NCBI GenBank assembly: GCA_026874595.1
Contig: CM049313.1
Location: 51,633,659-51,697,658, forward strand
DNA from: Sipunculus nudus
Lineage: Eukaryota > Annelida > Sipuncula > Golfingiida > Sipunculidae
Direction: 5' to 3'
DNA: 64,000 nucleotides
In this document: piece after piece, positions 29,577 through 41,978 of the stretch
Layout: each line of letters opens with the position of its first letter
Numbering within the stretch: the first letter of the stretch is position 1
Notes under the pieces: model-generated
Told to the model about the DNA's origin: nothing
What the model saw: only the letters and a program-made list of their open reading frames with translations
Database searches by the model: none
Position numbers and translations under genes: made by a program

Positions 29577-30604
29577 CGCGCGCGATCTTCCGATGGGTCT
29601 GACTCATTAACCGATTGGATATTGAGTCGAACATCGTGAGATGGTCGCCTATCTTAAGATAAGTCGATCCAATAACCGACCATGATCTGCCAATGCATGG
29701 TTACAGCTTTGAATTTAAAATAAATTTTCATTTTTGATCACCGAGTACTTTAATTTGCATATTCTACTGATTCCCCGATTAAATTAAATTAAATTGGTGC
29801 CTAATAAGGAGAGAGAAGGAGGGAGGGGAAAAGGCAACTGGTTCTCGTTATTTTGCAGTCATGTGTTTTCTGGGTGGTTAGTGGGGGTACCAAACTGTAT
29901 GAATTAATATCTTATCACAAGGTATCCAGAGTAGAATTTGCTGTTATCTGAAATCATTGTTTTGATCTATTCTTAAATCCACTTTTAACCTGTAACAATT
30001 TTGACTTAGATTATTGCATGTTAATTTATTTCGTTCCGTTTCGAAGTAAATGTTCAAATAGTGAGATGTATTATTTGTAGGAAGTAGCTGATCAGTGAAA
30101 GATTAGTGTATATGGATTTGATTATTTGGTTGAATAAATTTTTTAGATAATAAATATATATGAAATATATTCAATATCAATAAACGAACATATCGGTAAA
30201 TGGGCCTTTCTCAAGTTGATATTGTTTATAAGTAATTGGCCCAGACCCATCTCGACATTTCCTGACCCGATTCCTAGACATTATCCATTGGTTATTGGGC
30301 CTGACCCATCTTAAGATGGGTCTGAACCAATAACTGATATATAAAAATATTACCAATATCAGTAAATGAACATCGGTTAACATCGGGCCTGACTTATCTT
30401 GACATTTCCTGGCCTGATTCCTAGACATTGTTCATCGGTTATTGTGTCCGACTCATCTTAAGATGGGCGGCCTAATAACCGATGTCGGTTATCCCAATAA
30501 CCGATGTCGGTTATCCCAGTAACCGATGTCGGTTATCCCAGTAACCAATGTCGGTTATTGGGTCTGATCCATCTTAAGGTGGGCCAGATCGGAAGATGGC
30601 GCGC
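29577..30604. mobile_element. 1.03-kb TIR element built of palindromes
   Basis: Left end GCGCGCGATCTTCCGAT (29577-29593) and right end ATCGGAAGATGGCGCGC (30588-30604) are inverted copies, 16 of 17 identical. The interior repeats GACCCATCTTAAG-type blocks, a perfect 20-bp palindrome at 30303-30322 and a 22-bp tandem at 30474-30561. No protein is encoded. Confidence 0.7.
30474..30561. repeat. 22-bp tandem repeat, four units
   Basis: Each unit is close to AATAACCGATGTCGGTTATC plus two bases and is itself a near-palindrome (ATAACCGA-TG-TCGGTTAT). Confidence 0.9.
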
Positions 30605-30607
30605 AAC

Positions 30608-30610
<3 letters not shown>

Positions 30611-30675
<65 letters not shown>
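30611..30675. repeat. (TA)n microsatellite
   Basis: About 32 TA units directly beside the right end of the 29577-30604 element. Confidence 0.95.
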
Positions 30676-30678
<3 letters not shown>

Positions 30679-31511
30679 GCATTGTTTTCTTGACAATAAA
30701 TCTCTTTGGAGAGGCAGGGATATCTTGATGGTTTATGAGGAGTATCTGCTCTAATCACCCCAATTATATCTTATACCTGAGAATTTCCACTTGTGTGTTA
30801 TATATCCATGCTACTTTTGGTAATGAGCCATGTGATTGTTTTTACAGGAGGAAAAAACACTTATTATTACTAAGGATGACGCTAAGATGTAAAACATACA
30901 CTGCAAAATGTACAAAAAGTGTACAAATTATTACAGTTTGATGGCTTTTCCGGTACCCCAATATGACCTACCCCTATATCTAAGCAGTTGGTCAAATGGT
31001 TGTATATTGTGGCATCATCTGAAAAAAAAATCATTATAAATAAATTCAGGATATCCTTGGGCCGTCAGCCTTCTGTATATGGTATTAAAAAGACTGTATA
31101 GGAAATAATAAAAAATGAGAACAGTTAATATTTGCACTTGATGGAATTATGGTGCACACATTCGTCTTTGTAGGACTATTCAAATGCTGTTGAAAGCTTG
31201 TTCAATGCTTCGAGTGAGATTCTCTGTCTGTGTAAGGATAATTTTCTAGAATTTGGATACACCAGTCTTTGTTTTACATTGTACATACATTAATTTCAGC
31301 CAATATATGCCATATGATGTCACCTGCAGATATTTAGATTGATTAAATTAACATTGATTGCTGTCTTAATTTTGTCTTTTTTCAGTTTGAAAAGATGAGG
31401 GGACCCTCAATGACTTAACTTTAGTTTTACATATAGGGGAATCTCTATACAGACATGCAGTCCAGTTATTTGGCAGGGAGCATGTGGATACATGCCCGTA
31501 CGCGTATTTAT

Positions 31512-32420
31512 TAGGGCCCCGCTAGAAAGCGGGTGCCCTATAGTAATCGACCTGTCTGTCTGTCCGTCCGTCCGTCTGTCCTCAAATTCTTTCCCGGATG
31601 GTAACTCCAGTTAGGATTGACGGTTAAGTTCAAACCTGAAATATGTATTAACCATTAATTATGGAAGATCCCTATCGATTTTAGGGTCCTGAGGTCAAAG
31701 GTCAGAAAAGTTATTCACAGTATGGTGTTAAATTTAAGGTCCCTCTTTCAGCAGGGCAGAAATCATAATTGTAACCATAATTGTTTGTTCCACCTTAACA
31801 GTAGGACAGGTCCTCATGTCAACAGCAACGAGGCATGATATATGGTCATAGCCATAGTTATGCGGTAAAAAACCATTACTGAATACCTAGAAAGGTTGCG
31901 CTCTCTTAGCAAATATGCATGCAAAAGGACACACATTGTTAACACAATAACTCGTAAAAAGTATATCATATAAGGTCCCCAGACTCACGGCAGTGATGGA
32001 CCTTTTGATGGGCCACATCATGTTTGAAGATGGGTTACCTTGATGGATTTCCAAGGTAAGAGAGGTGATAATGCTAAAATGATGTTAACCAAATAGCTCG
32101 CAAACAATTTGACTAACCCTCACTGAACTTGCACCAGTAATGTTTGTTATGAAGGGCCAGGTCAATTTCGAAGATGGTTGACCTTGACAGAGGCGATAAT
32201 TCTCAAATGATGTTAATGCAATAACTCGCAAAGAATTTGATGAACAATCAATTTCGTTTCTGCATAATAACTCCCCTAACAAATGATGGATAGGTTTCAA
32301 ACATAATATGTATCACCCATGGCCTAAGGAGAAGCTTAGAAGCATAAAAAAGTAATACACAGTTTGGTGTTCAGTTGCTGGTGTCTCCTTCAGCAGGCCA
32401 GAAATGGATGAATCTTTTCC
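31512..32420 (+). repeat. GGGCCCCGC-hairpin repeat, second copy
   Basis: Starts AGGGCCCCGCTAGAAAGCGG and GTGCCCTATAG, then CTGTCTGTCCGTCCGTCC. The body has repeated AATAACTCGCAAA and GATGGTTGACCTTGA-like motifs. It shares its head with 11487. The short frames inside are not genes. Confidence 0.65.
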
Positions 32421-33533
32421 GAGTCACTCGTGCACAGCGGCATTACATTTTCACAGTATATTTTGTACAGACAATTTGGAGATTTCCCAGAAAAGGATAC
32501 ACTGGCCCAACGCACTACAGTGGCTCTCATTTTGACCATGTTTGAACAAATTTATCTCCACTTCCAACATCTCAAGGAATTTGGACGTATTATAGTGACC
32601 ATCCACAAATTTAAATTGATATATTCATATGTAGCCATTATACACAACACAGCGCATCTGTAGACCCAAGCCCAAGAACAGCTGAGTCTCAGTTCAAGAG
32701 AACGACCATTTTATCACTACTAACCAGCAGCTGACTCTCTCTAATACTACAAGGTTCATGTACAGACTCAAGCCTCGCATATAATAAGGCCAAATCAACA
32801 TACAAATACTGGAAAAATATTTGACACAGCCCAGCCAAGACTTCAACCAAGAATAATTGGCACAGGTAATACACAAATACAGAAACTAAAAATGCATGCA
32901 GTTCTTTTATATCATTATTTTGATAGCTTTGAACATTTTCACTTTACCATATCTTTTCTTCCAGTATATGTCAGCTGTTCTTTACAGGTTCTTTTATTTT
33001 CAAATATCACTCTATCAGCCCATGCTACCAAAGTACACCAAATTCACATTACTTCAATTTATAATAATAATGACTGCATCTTTTGCGGGGCCCTTCCTGA
33101 CCTGTCAGTTTTCTAGTCATTACAGACTATTGTTATATGATACTTGCCGGTAGATGTGGAGTACCTTTACAATAAAGATACCCCAATCACCCAAATGTGT
33201 TGTTTTCTACGAGATCCGTACTTTAAGAAAAAGACTTTATCTATGTGGTAATAATTTAGACCGTTTGATGAAGTATAAAGTCTTGTGTATTAAATACTGC
33301 CGTGTCAGCATTTTACGACGTCCAGGAGGTGACAGTTCCATTCTAGTTTTGAACGACTTTGACGTCTTAACTTCCGCCCCCCCCCCCCCTTTCTTTTCCA
33401 GCTGCGACCTTATTTAAGAGTGACATGCGGAAAACATGACTTCGAACATCTAGACAGAAAGGAATTAAATTGAAACCTGAAATTAGGTCATAGTGACCTA
33501 TATTCTGCGAGATACTGGCCGAAAACACAACTT

Positions 33534-34375
33534 TGTTGTGTTGGTGTCTCTTTTATTATGCGCTTTTGACATTCTGATTCGTGTTAGACAGGCCCCGGTT
33601 TATTGTGCCCATGAGTCTTACATGTGTCTGTTAGGCCGGCATAGTTCGTTACCATGGGAGACGTACGAGTTGGGCTGGCCCACGTGTTGGGTCTGAAGTG
33701 TAGAAACACAGCGTTCTTTGTTCTAGATGTTTCAAGTATGTTCCTGTAACGTCTGTATTGTTCTATGGAGTTTACCATTTCCAGAATTTTTGGATGAAGA
33801 AGTTATAAATAGCTGTGTTTAGAGCCGAGGGAAGAGAGAGATAATTTCCAGCGGACACGGAAGAGTGTGAGTCAGTTTGTGGACCTTTCCGATAATTGCA
33901 GCTTTTATTGATATTCTTCGAAATGTGTAACGGGGTTTATACAGTCTTCAGTTTGCCTTTGGGATTATTGCCAGAACTCCACTTTTGGATTACAACAGAT
34001 TGATTTTGAGATAACATTGGATTATTATTCTCTGAGAAGATTTACGTGAACTGTTCATCTGGATTATGTTTTAAAGGAGTTGTTGACCTGTGACAGTGGT
34101 GGTTTCCAGAATCGGAGCCTAGGATCCGGACACTCTTGTACTGTGAATTTTTATTGTTTTACTGTGAAATTGTATTGATTTAGTGTATTGTAATGTTTGG
34201 ATTGATTAAAGAATAAATAATAATTATTTGTTAACAAAAAAACACTGACTTCTGTATTCATTCCCCTAGACATTTCACGCTGTCTAGTGTGACAGAATCT
34301 GATTTTTATTTATCTCCAAAACAAAATTAATGCTCGTCACGACTACGTGATCTGTTGTTATTAGGTTCCGTAACA
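33534..34375 (+). mobile_element. Solo LTR, 842 bp
   Basis: It begins TGTTGTGTTGGTGTC, ends TTCCGTAACA (inverted TGTT/AACA ends) and is bracketed by ACTT at 33530-33533 and 34376-34379. A TATA-like GTTATAAATAG lies near 33804 and AATAAATAATAAT near 34213, in LTR order. No second LTR or internal retroelement domain flanks it, so it is best read as a solo LTR left by recombination. A diverged relative is at 44809-45461 on minus. Confidence 0.75.
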
Positions 34376-34379
34376 ACTT

Positions 34380-35715
34380 GCATTCATTTTCCCTACAATC
34401 TTCTGATATTACATTCAGGGATCGATGTACTGGGAAAATGTCCTTGGAAATATGAAATCAGGTAACCAATACCTATATTCTGCGAGCTGTAGGAAAAACA
34501 TTTTGCACTCTGAAAGTTAAGGAAAATTGGAAATTAATCATGGAAAGGTCATGGAAAGAATGTTCACATTGTCTGTGGAAACCATGTAATATCAGAAAGA
34601 CAAATGCGGTCTTTTAGGGAATCTTCCTTAGGCGTTTGTAAAAATTGTCAACCAGTGGGTAAACAGATGTCGATTCTCCCTGCATTTCTTGGTGTCTTTT
34701 CTTTTCGATTTTTCTGAGTTAAATTTGCAGTTCAACTTCCTTTTTTGTAGGTGTTTCTGAATCTATACATCGGTCGTCAGATATAATTTTGCTTCGGCAA
34801 TTTTCCTATGCACATCCCTGAAGCTGTGAAACCCCCATCCTGTACACTTGCCCAATGCAGCGAAACCTCTTCTGCTTCCAGATAAATTTAGTACGGTGTA
34901 CCTGAACGATTACAATATTAGTTTTCAAGAAAGAATTAATATACATACATAGTGTCAAAGTTTTAACCATTAACAGACAAAGACAAAAGAAAATGTAAAC
35001 TATACTGGATTGTTATACTGTGGGTTTTTTTAGACACAGCTTATATGTGATAAAACAAGACGCTACCTTGTAGGCTAAATTGGTTGTTTTGTACTAGAAA
35101 CGAATGGCTTTGACGTTACTATCCTCCCTTCGCCAAGGATATTTTAAACAATAATAGAACAACGATAATGACTGCAAAAACTTTATTTAAACAAAGCAAT
35201 TAAAGCAAAATTAATTAAACCGGGTCTTAAACACTATCCCAAAATCTATCCTGATTTAAGAATTAGAAACAAAAATATGAAGATTTGATTTTTATTACAG
35301 CTTGATGTAAACCAAATTGTTGTAAGTATGTATGATAATATATTATCTTATTAAGAGCCGAGTAGTTTTATGAAACCTATACTGCCTTACTTATGTACGA
35401 ATTTGGTAAACATTTGTGAACCCTTCCAATCAATATTTACCAGTCAAATGGAACATTCTTACAAATACTGCCAACATTTTTTTTTTTACTAAGAATGCTA
35501 GGAGCTTGGGGTGGGGGGTGTTATCAAAAGTCACGTCACTGGCAGGGGTGTTTGAAGTGTGCCTGTATTGATCATTTACAAGTGTACTGCATAGCAAAAT
35601 TCCTGTAGAACACCCGGTTCTTGTACCCATTCAGAATAGCCGGTCCGGCTCTGGAGAGATTTTTAAAATGATGACGAACTGTGGCCACCAAGTTTTTGTC
35701 GAGGAAGATGAACGT
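34380..35715. other. No supported gene
   Basis: A short fragment near 34455-34500 (ATACCTATATTCTGCGAG) matches sequence just left of the solo LTR at about 33495-33515, so both belong to an older repeat. Otherwise AT-rich sequence with no exon that could be supported. Confidence 0.4.
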
Positions 35716-35836
35716 TCAGTGTCCAGCCATGTGCAGTTTCAGGAGATGCCACTTCCGGACTCTAGGAGGCTGGCATCTGCTTCCGGCCTTGTAAACCATT
35801 ATGGCCATAGCCGTAGCATTCTGCAGAACTACAGTT
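35716..35836 (-). CDS. Possible last exon of the secreted-protein gene
   Basis: Behind ATTCATTGTTTGTAG on minus, 121 bp complete the phase 2 codon and give 39 codons (TVVLQNATAMAIMVYKAGSR at the start) before TGA at 35718-35716. Phase fit alone has a one-in-three chance. The + strand is also open here (35668-35979), so the call is tentative. Confidence 0.3.
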
Positions 35837-36836
35837 CTACAAACAATGAATATCAATGTGACTCCGCTGCATCATGTTTATTCATTATACATGAAATACG
35901 TCTAGGTATTTCAAGATGGTTGCCTCTACGTAACGTAAAGATATATGGGATTAAACAAATACGTGTAAGGTTGAAATGACATGATTAATAACACATAAGA
36001 ATAAGCTCTTATCATATGTGCCAACAACAGACTGACAGTCTTCTGTGGTAGTTAATAAAAATGTAAAAAGAGGAAAAACAATTTTTTTCCCTAGCTTTTT
36101 CACCGCCATCTATAGGGTCACTGATACGATAAACTGCGTGACATATAAAAACAGCGTGACAGGTCTGACAGGAATTAGTTGGCAAACGTTAAGGGTTAAC
36201 GGATGTTTGATACAAATTCTCACCAATCAAGAGGGCGAGATAGCTCTAGGATAACCCCCCCCCCCCCCACGGGCAATAAATCCTCAGCAATTACACCCCA
36301 GCAAAAACCACCCGGACATATCTGATTAATTAAAAAAAAACATTTTGTTAATTCGCTGAAAGTTGACCAACACAGATGGCGCCAGTTGCAGCATATGTAT
36401 ATTTACTCTGTATATAACTGGAGTGATAATACTGTCCAGGAATGACAGCTCCATCTCGTTGAAAAGCTGAGGTCAAAGTTGAAGATTCAATGGTCGACTT
36501 GTGTTAGGAATTTCTGGGTAAATTATGATTCCACGATGACAATAGATCAACGTATACGCCCCCCCCCCCACCCACCCATTCGGCTAATTACGTTCCTCTG
36601 ATGTACGTACCGACTTACGGTGTGTTGCTATCTATAAATATAGTTATGTTAAACCAGTTTAGCTAGTCTTCGTTATATAACAGCGCCATCTGTGGTATTC
36701 TTGATGAAACCTAACTGGTCTCCAAGTTAGAAATATTGAAAGGGAAGATAAGCTATTATTTCAGAATAACCATACCTTTTTTCCAAAATTAATGTATCAT
36801 GTAGAGTGCTTTTGAACGAGATGTATGCATGAAAAA

Positions 36837-36900
<64 letters not shown>

Positions 36901-39900
36901 AATAAAATCAATGTTCAAAATATCAAAATATAGCCATTACAAGTTTTAAACTTTCAACCTATCATTTACTTTCTGCATACACTATAAAACAGCTAACCAT
37001 TTGAATATAACAAGGAAATAAAGAAAGTAGACGATCATAGGTCGAACGCTTTCTGGAAATGACGTGGAAACAGTCGAATGAATGAGCAATGACAAAATGA
37101 GAGGAATGAGCCATATTTTTTAAGATAGGACCAATATTGACAATGTTATGAAGGAAATGAGAAATTGACGTGTTTTAATGAAACTGATCTCGACCTTTGA
37201 CCTATATTATTAATACAAATACTGCTTCCATAAATCATTCCGATATTCGATAAGTTTAAGTGCATGTACAACGGTTTTCCTGCCTAATTGTGGCCAGTAG
37301 AACGCTATACTAGTATGCCATACACAAGACCCAGCAAGAAGGCGAAATTGAAGATAACTGACAAACAGACAGGCATACTGACAATGTGAAACAAGGTTGA
37401 GACCAGATGACTTGAACAGGTTATAATGAAGATCAAGAAGAAGAAAATATGCTACAGTTTATGTAATTAGGGATATGGCCAAATATGATATGTTGTCGTG
37501 GTTCGAGTGCAGTGCCTCCTAGTTGCCATTTCCTAAAACTGAAAAATTACTTTTGAGATATTAGTGTAAGGCATAAGGTTCAGTTTGAAAAGGATTGCTG
37601 CAAAACTGTGGCCTGTAGATAGCTAATTGTAAGATGCCAGAACCAACAAGCAGGGGACATAGACAAACATACAGACATACTGACAAAGTGACACAAGATT
37701 GAGACCAGATGATCTCACCAGGTTATGGAGAAGTCCAAGAGCAGAAAATAAGGTATAGTTTATGTAATTGAGATTTATAGTTTTGGAGTTATGGCAAAAA
37801 CAGATATGTTGTTGAATATCGAGTCCAGCGCCCCCTAGCGACTATGTTCCAAAAATGAAAAATCCGTTTGATATCCGTCGAGATATTAGTGTAAGACATA
37901 AGATGTATCAGTTTCAAATGGATTTTTTTTTCAAAATTGTGGCCTCTGGGCATCTGTAAATGATATATCGCAAAATCTCATTTGATGAGATATTGTGCGA
38001 TATATCGCGAGACTTTTACTTAAATCTTTAAGTACTCATGGGATGCTACCTTACGAAAAAAAGTAGACCTCTCTAGCGTTAAAACTGACAAAGTTAGAAA
38101 ATAGTCCTTTAATTTTCTATTTTTATGACCTTTCCCCGAAAATGCGTAACTATGGTTACGGTAGATTTGAGGCAGCCACACACTAGAAGAAAGGCCTTGG
38201 AATGACAAAGAAAATGAGCTACTGTTGAATTCAGGGTTCAGGAAAGAATTGAATTGTGTGATCTTCAGGTTCTGAACAAAAAAATGTTTTACAAGTTTAC
38301 TAAACATAATTTGCATTTATTATCTTCTTTATATACCAGTTTTATGTCTGAAATACTTACTTTAGGCCTCTATGCAAAGACACGGTGATTGTGTCATTAT
38401 TCTGTAATATTTGTATTATTATGCTGGGAGCGATGTAATGTAAGGTATGCCAGAGGTGTAAGATTCCTTAAACTTTTGTGAATATTTCAAACACATGGAA
38501 AATACGTGCTTAGAAACAGGAACCTGTTGTAAGACGTTTTAATCAGTAAGCCACGTGTTTCAAGACATGTAAAAAATAATACATGTAATTCACTTGAAAC
38601 ATGTTGCAAAACATTTTTAAATTGTCTATCATGAATTATGTTTCAAACTGAAACGTGAAAGCATTGATTTGAAACAGGTTTTGTTTTGAAACCCAACGAC
38701 GTGTTTAAAAATGGGACAAAATGTTGTTTTAATTTGAAACTTGTTTCCAGTTTATAAAGTGTATCCTTATAGCTTGGATGTCTTTCCTCAAATGATTTAA
38801 TAAGTAAGTTCTAGTTTCTTACATTTCTATTCATTTTCCAATAACGTCATCCTGCATTATTCGTTTTAATGTAATTTATATCAGGATTTTTGTAAAACTA
38901 AGTTTTCAACATTAAAATAAACTAAGAATTATTTACTTACCTGAAAAACAGGAAGTCATAATTTAGAGAGTCATGCACATTGTAGACCAGACAAGGATAC
39001 CCATACCCTGCCCTCTGCAGAGCAATGTCACTCAGAAATTCTGTAGACACAATATATTCAGGCGCTTGGATCAGATTAGAATTCGCAATTGCCATGCAGA
39101 AGCGGTCTTGTTCCCACATCTTTGGGCTAAAGTCTTTTTCTGTGCTTCCGTCCAAAACTATTGAGCCGAGGGTATCCCCGGTCGTCTCGGAACAGAAAAA
39201 ATAGGAAAATTTGTACCTGTTTCCTGAAATAGCAAAAAATAAGACCCCCACTTTACACTAATGGACATTGTGATGTCATAGCACTGCCTTTGCTTTAGTA
39301 TTTACGCTTGCTACTAAAATTACCCAAATAATATGTGATTCCATGTACCGATCGACGTAACTCAGTGCCAGCTCTTAGGGCCTATAGTAGCCGACCAGAG
39401 AGTCGTAATTGAGTTATATAATTTTCCCGCGAGGTGGTAGTACAAGTTTTAAGCGTTCCGACACAACAAGAGTAAGGTTGAAGAATTATGTTTTAATAAT
39501 TGCATCGACTGGGCCAGTCTATGTGATGACACCGCAGCTTATTCGTCTGTGGATAATACAGGTGTTTAGAACGTATCTCGTATAAGCATCTACTTAGGGA
39601 CAATGCATAAAAATATGTTTGATATGATATATTCTAGATGAGATTAGGTTTTGTCGCGGTTTCCTGCTGTTGGCCAAATAGGTAAAGCAGATTTGAAAAT
39701 TGATATACTATTTTTGGCCGTGTAAGGAACTATTATTTTAGACCACCTCGTTACAGTATGGAATATGAAAGTATACATGTGCTTTTTAATGTGTATATTG
39801 AAAAAAAATATGTTCTTACCATTTCCAATATCATGCGATGAATTGCAAGAGTGGCTCTTCACCGCCGGAATAGCGACAAGAATAGTTATGAGATGAACAG

Positions 39901-39922
39901 TTATCCTCGTTGGTGCCATCAT
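35716..39922 (-). CDS. Secreted protein of unknown function (partial model)
   Basis: On minus, ATG at 39922 opens MMAPTRITVHLITILVAIPA, a clear signal peptide with likely cleavage near VKS/HS. Exon 1 (39922-39820) ends in phase 1 at AAATG/gtaaga. Exon 2 (39223-38941), behind TTTGCTATTTCAG, continues for 94 codons and ends TTTCAG/gtaagt in phase 2. The mature part has single cysteines in SHSC, FFCSE, DRFCM and GYPCLVYN, and one NSS glycosylation site. A possible last exon at 35836-35716 fits the phase. I do not recognise the family; repeated aromatic residues and YPCLVYN suggest a folded extracellular domain. If the last exon is right the product is about 168 residues. Confidence 0.5.
36845..36898. 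repeat. (TA)n microsatellite
   Basis: About 27 TA units. Confidence 0.95.
37361..37970. repeat. Two-unit tandem repeat, about 302-bp period
   Basis: GACATACTGACAAAGTGACA-type and GAGACCAGATGA starts at 37361 and 37663 are followed by matching blocks (AGTTTATGTAATT, GAGATATTAGTGTAAG, GTGGCCT). It lies in the presumed last intron of the secreted-protein gene. Confidence 0.75.
38470..38761 (-). mobile_element. CACT-type element end with GTTTC/GAAAC subterminal repeats
   Basis: On minus the end reads CACTTTATAAACTGGAAAC (from 38761). It is followed inward by many scattered GTTTC, GAAAC and ACGTGTTT motifs on both strands. The terminus resembles that at 50409 (11 of 14 bases). The inner boundary was not resolved, so this is a fragment or one end. 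Confidence 0.45.
38941..39223 (-). CDS. Secreted-protein exon 2
   Basis: 283 bp bounded by a consensus acceptor (CTATTTCAG) and donor (CAG/gtaagt) on minus. The frame contains MWEQDRFCMAIANSNL and ALQRAGYGYPCLVYNVHDSL and is free of stops. This is the best-supported exon of this gene. Confidence 0.7.
39820..39922 (-). CDS. Secreted-protein exon 1 (signal peptide)
   Basis: 103 bp from ATG to AAATG/gtaaga. Two adjacent ATGs (39922 and 39919) are possible starts. The hydrophobic core ITVHLITILVAIPAV is followed by Cys and a glycosylation site. Confidence 0.65.
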
Positions 39923-40409
39923 ATTTGACTTCACACAATAATAAATAAGAAAGTATTACTCAATATTAAAATTGTATAATAGGAATCACTATATTGCATG
40001 GTGCCATATTTGAATCATATTTCTTAAGTGGAGTGTTTCTTTACGAACGGTGCAATTTGCTGGTATACAGGAACCATGTCATAATCATGGCATTATATTT
40101 ATTGCAAGAACAAAAATAATGTTTCTATCTTGAAGAGTCTGTTTTAAAAATATCCTAAACACAATACACCATTTTGAAACCTATATTAACACAAGTTTTA
40201 CGGTTATACAATTATGTATGATTACAACTTAATTAAGCATTTTATACATTAAATCAGACCTAGCTTAGATTTACTTTTCCAATATTTATAAATGAATTAA
40301 AATATTACCTTTCAATCAGTGAGCCTAATCATCCGCAAGTCAGCGAGGACAGTGAAAGGTAGGGATAAAACTGCAGAAGTCACGTGATTCATTCCCCCAA
40401 TCACAAAAT

Positions 40410-40650
40410 GATAGAAATCCAACGTAGGTACATATACATCGTCCCACGCTACCGTTCTGAGCCAAAAACAGTGGTATAAATCATCACCTGATACATGATC
40501 AAAAGCTTCTTTTTCATGCTTAGTTAATTACGACACTCCTTGTTGTCACTTGGCGGGGATTATAAACTAATTCATCGATTATTTTCCTTCCGTAATACTT
40601 GGAAATCATGGGTGTATAATCAGATGTAAAACTATTCTGAAAACTGCTCA
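40410..40650. repeat. Duplicated segment, copy 1 (minus-strand coding remnant)
   Basis: About 240 bp, repeated at 41412-41650 in the same orientation (starts GAAATCCAACGTAGGTACA, ends ATTCTGAAAACTGCTCA). The minus strand encodes a frame with SGDDLYHCFWLRTVAWDD, preceded in the same frame by LTKHEKEAF and a stop. The gene of origin is not recognised. Confidence 0.7.
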
Positions 40651-41165
40651 TCTCACATGTAGCCTGGGTGATGTTGTAATTGTAATGAGCTGTTGTGAAT
40701 ACTGTAAGGTGCTGCCACCTCGAGGCAACCTTCCACGTTAATATATATGTGTATGTGTTCAATATGTTGTGACTTGTGAATTGGCCGCGCCTCCACAGTA
40801 ATCACTTTCTGTGCTACCTGGCTTTTGCTACGGTTTCTTTACGAAAATTGTTGACGTACGTGTCTATTGGTTCTATTTCATCCCTCTTTGAAAAGGGCGT
40901 CTGCTTTTGTCATTGAATTAGGCGGATCCACTGCAAGGTGAATTTCCAAATTCAGCAAAAAGGTGCAAGGACAGACGTTGGCCTGTTCATCTCTTTGCTT
41001 CAGTCAGTTTGAAATGATTGCAAGACAGACAGAGCGCCTCTTAGGAAGACTATATTGTTGGATTTATATGGACCTCCCCACTAACTAATGACCATTGCCT
41101 CTGCCTGAAAGTTTCTGGAATATTGGCCGTTAGCGAGGTTGATCCTATCTTCGCCCCTATCTTCG

Positions 41166-41280
41166 CAGGGGCGGATCCAGGATTTAGAAAAAGGGGAGCG
41201 GGGGGTCCAACCCAGGAGGACAAATGGAAACCCTAAAAAAAGGTCCTCAGGTCTGAAAAAGGGAGATCCAGGCGGCAAAA
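41166..41280 (+). repeat. GGGGCGGATCCAGG-type MITE, 3'-decayed copy
   Basis: Starts CAGGGGCGGATCCAGGATTT and shares internal blocks (CCAGGAGGACAAATGGAAAC, AAAAAAGGT) with the intact copy at 44451-44590. The right TIR is not preserved. Confidence 0.7.
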
Positions 41281-41322
41281 TTTTGTTTGAAGCCCTTAAG
41301 TAAACGTTGTTTCTGATGAAAA

Positions 41323-41342
41323 GGGGGGGGGGGGGGGGGGGG
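41323..41342. repeat. G homopolymer, about 20 bases
   Basis: An uninterrupted G-run, capable of G-quadruplex formation and prone to assembly error. Confidence 0.9.
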
Positions 41343-41411
41343 TTATTGTTTAATGAATGCTATGCCGAGCCATCAGAATGCTCCGTTGTATCATTTTAAT
41401 TTCCCCTACCC

Positions 41412-41650
41412 CTGAAATCCAACGTAGGTACAGCTACATCGTCCCATGCTACCGTTCTGAGCCAAACACAGTGGTATAAATCATCACCTGATAAATGACC
41501 AAGAGCTTCCTTTTCATGCTGAGTTAAATACGACACTCCTTGCTGTGACTTGGCAGGGATTATAAACTAATTCACCGATTATTTTCCTTCCGTAATACAT
41601 GGATATCATGGGTGTAGCCTATAATCAGAACTATTCTGAAAACTGCTCAA
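41412..41650. repeat. Duplicated segment, copy 2 (minus-strand coding remnant)
   Basis: Second copy of 40410-40650. Its minus frame reads SQQGVSYLTQHEKEALGHLS and then GDDLYHCVWLRTVAWDDVAV without the stop seen in copy 1. The conserved reading between copies suggests a protein-coding origin. Confidence 0.7.
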
Positions 41651-41820
41651 CGGGTCCTGTTTACCAAGCTATTTGTGTCTGTGTGGGTCTTATGTTTTGT
41701 TTTGCAGACTAAAGCTACGTGTTCACTTTCGCGGACATGGTTATGTTTGTAATCAGATATGTGTTATACATTTAGTCATGTGTAAAAGACAGACACACAA
41801 ACACACACATAGGGTTATAC

Positions 41821-41823
<3 letters not shown>

Positions 41824-41879
<56 letters not shown>
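41824..41879. repeat. (TA)n microsatellite
   Basis: About 28 TA units. Confidence 0.95.
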
Positions 41880-41881
<2 letters not shown>

Positions 41882-41978
41882 TTATATTATTAGTAGTAGT
41901 ACTACAGTAGTAATATTCGTAAAAGCCAAGGGGATATTAGACAGCTTTCAGTTATTTTTGTTAAGCTTAACAGGGGGC

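Noticed and set aside
33154-33417. 87-codon + frame ending in a proline run
   Set aside because: The prolines come from a C12 homopolymer; no other coding sign.
38020-38316. 98-codon minus frame as an exon of the secreted-protein gene
   Set aside because: No acceptor in suitable phase and composition like the surrounding non-coding sequence.
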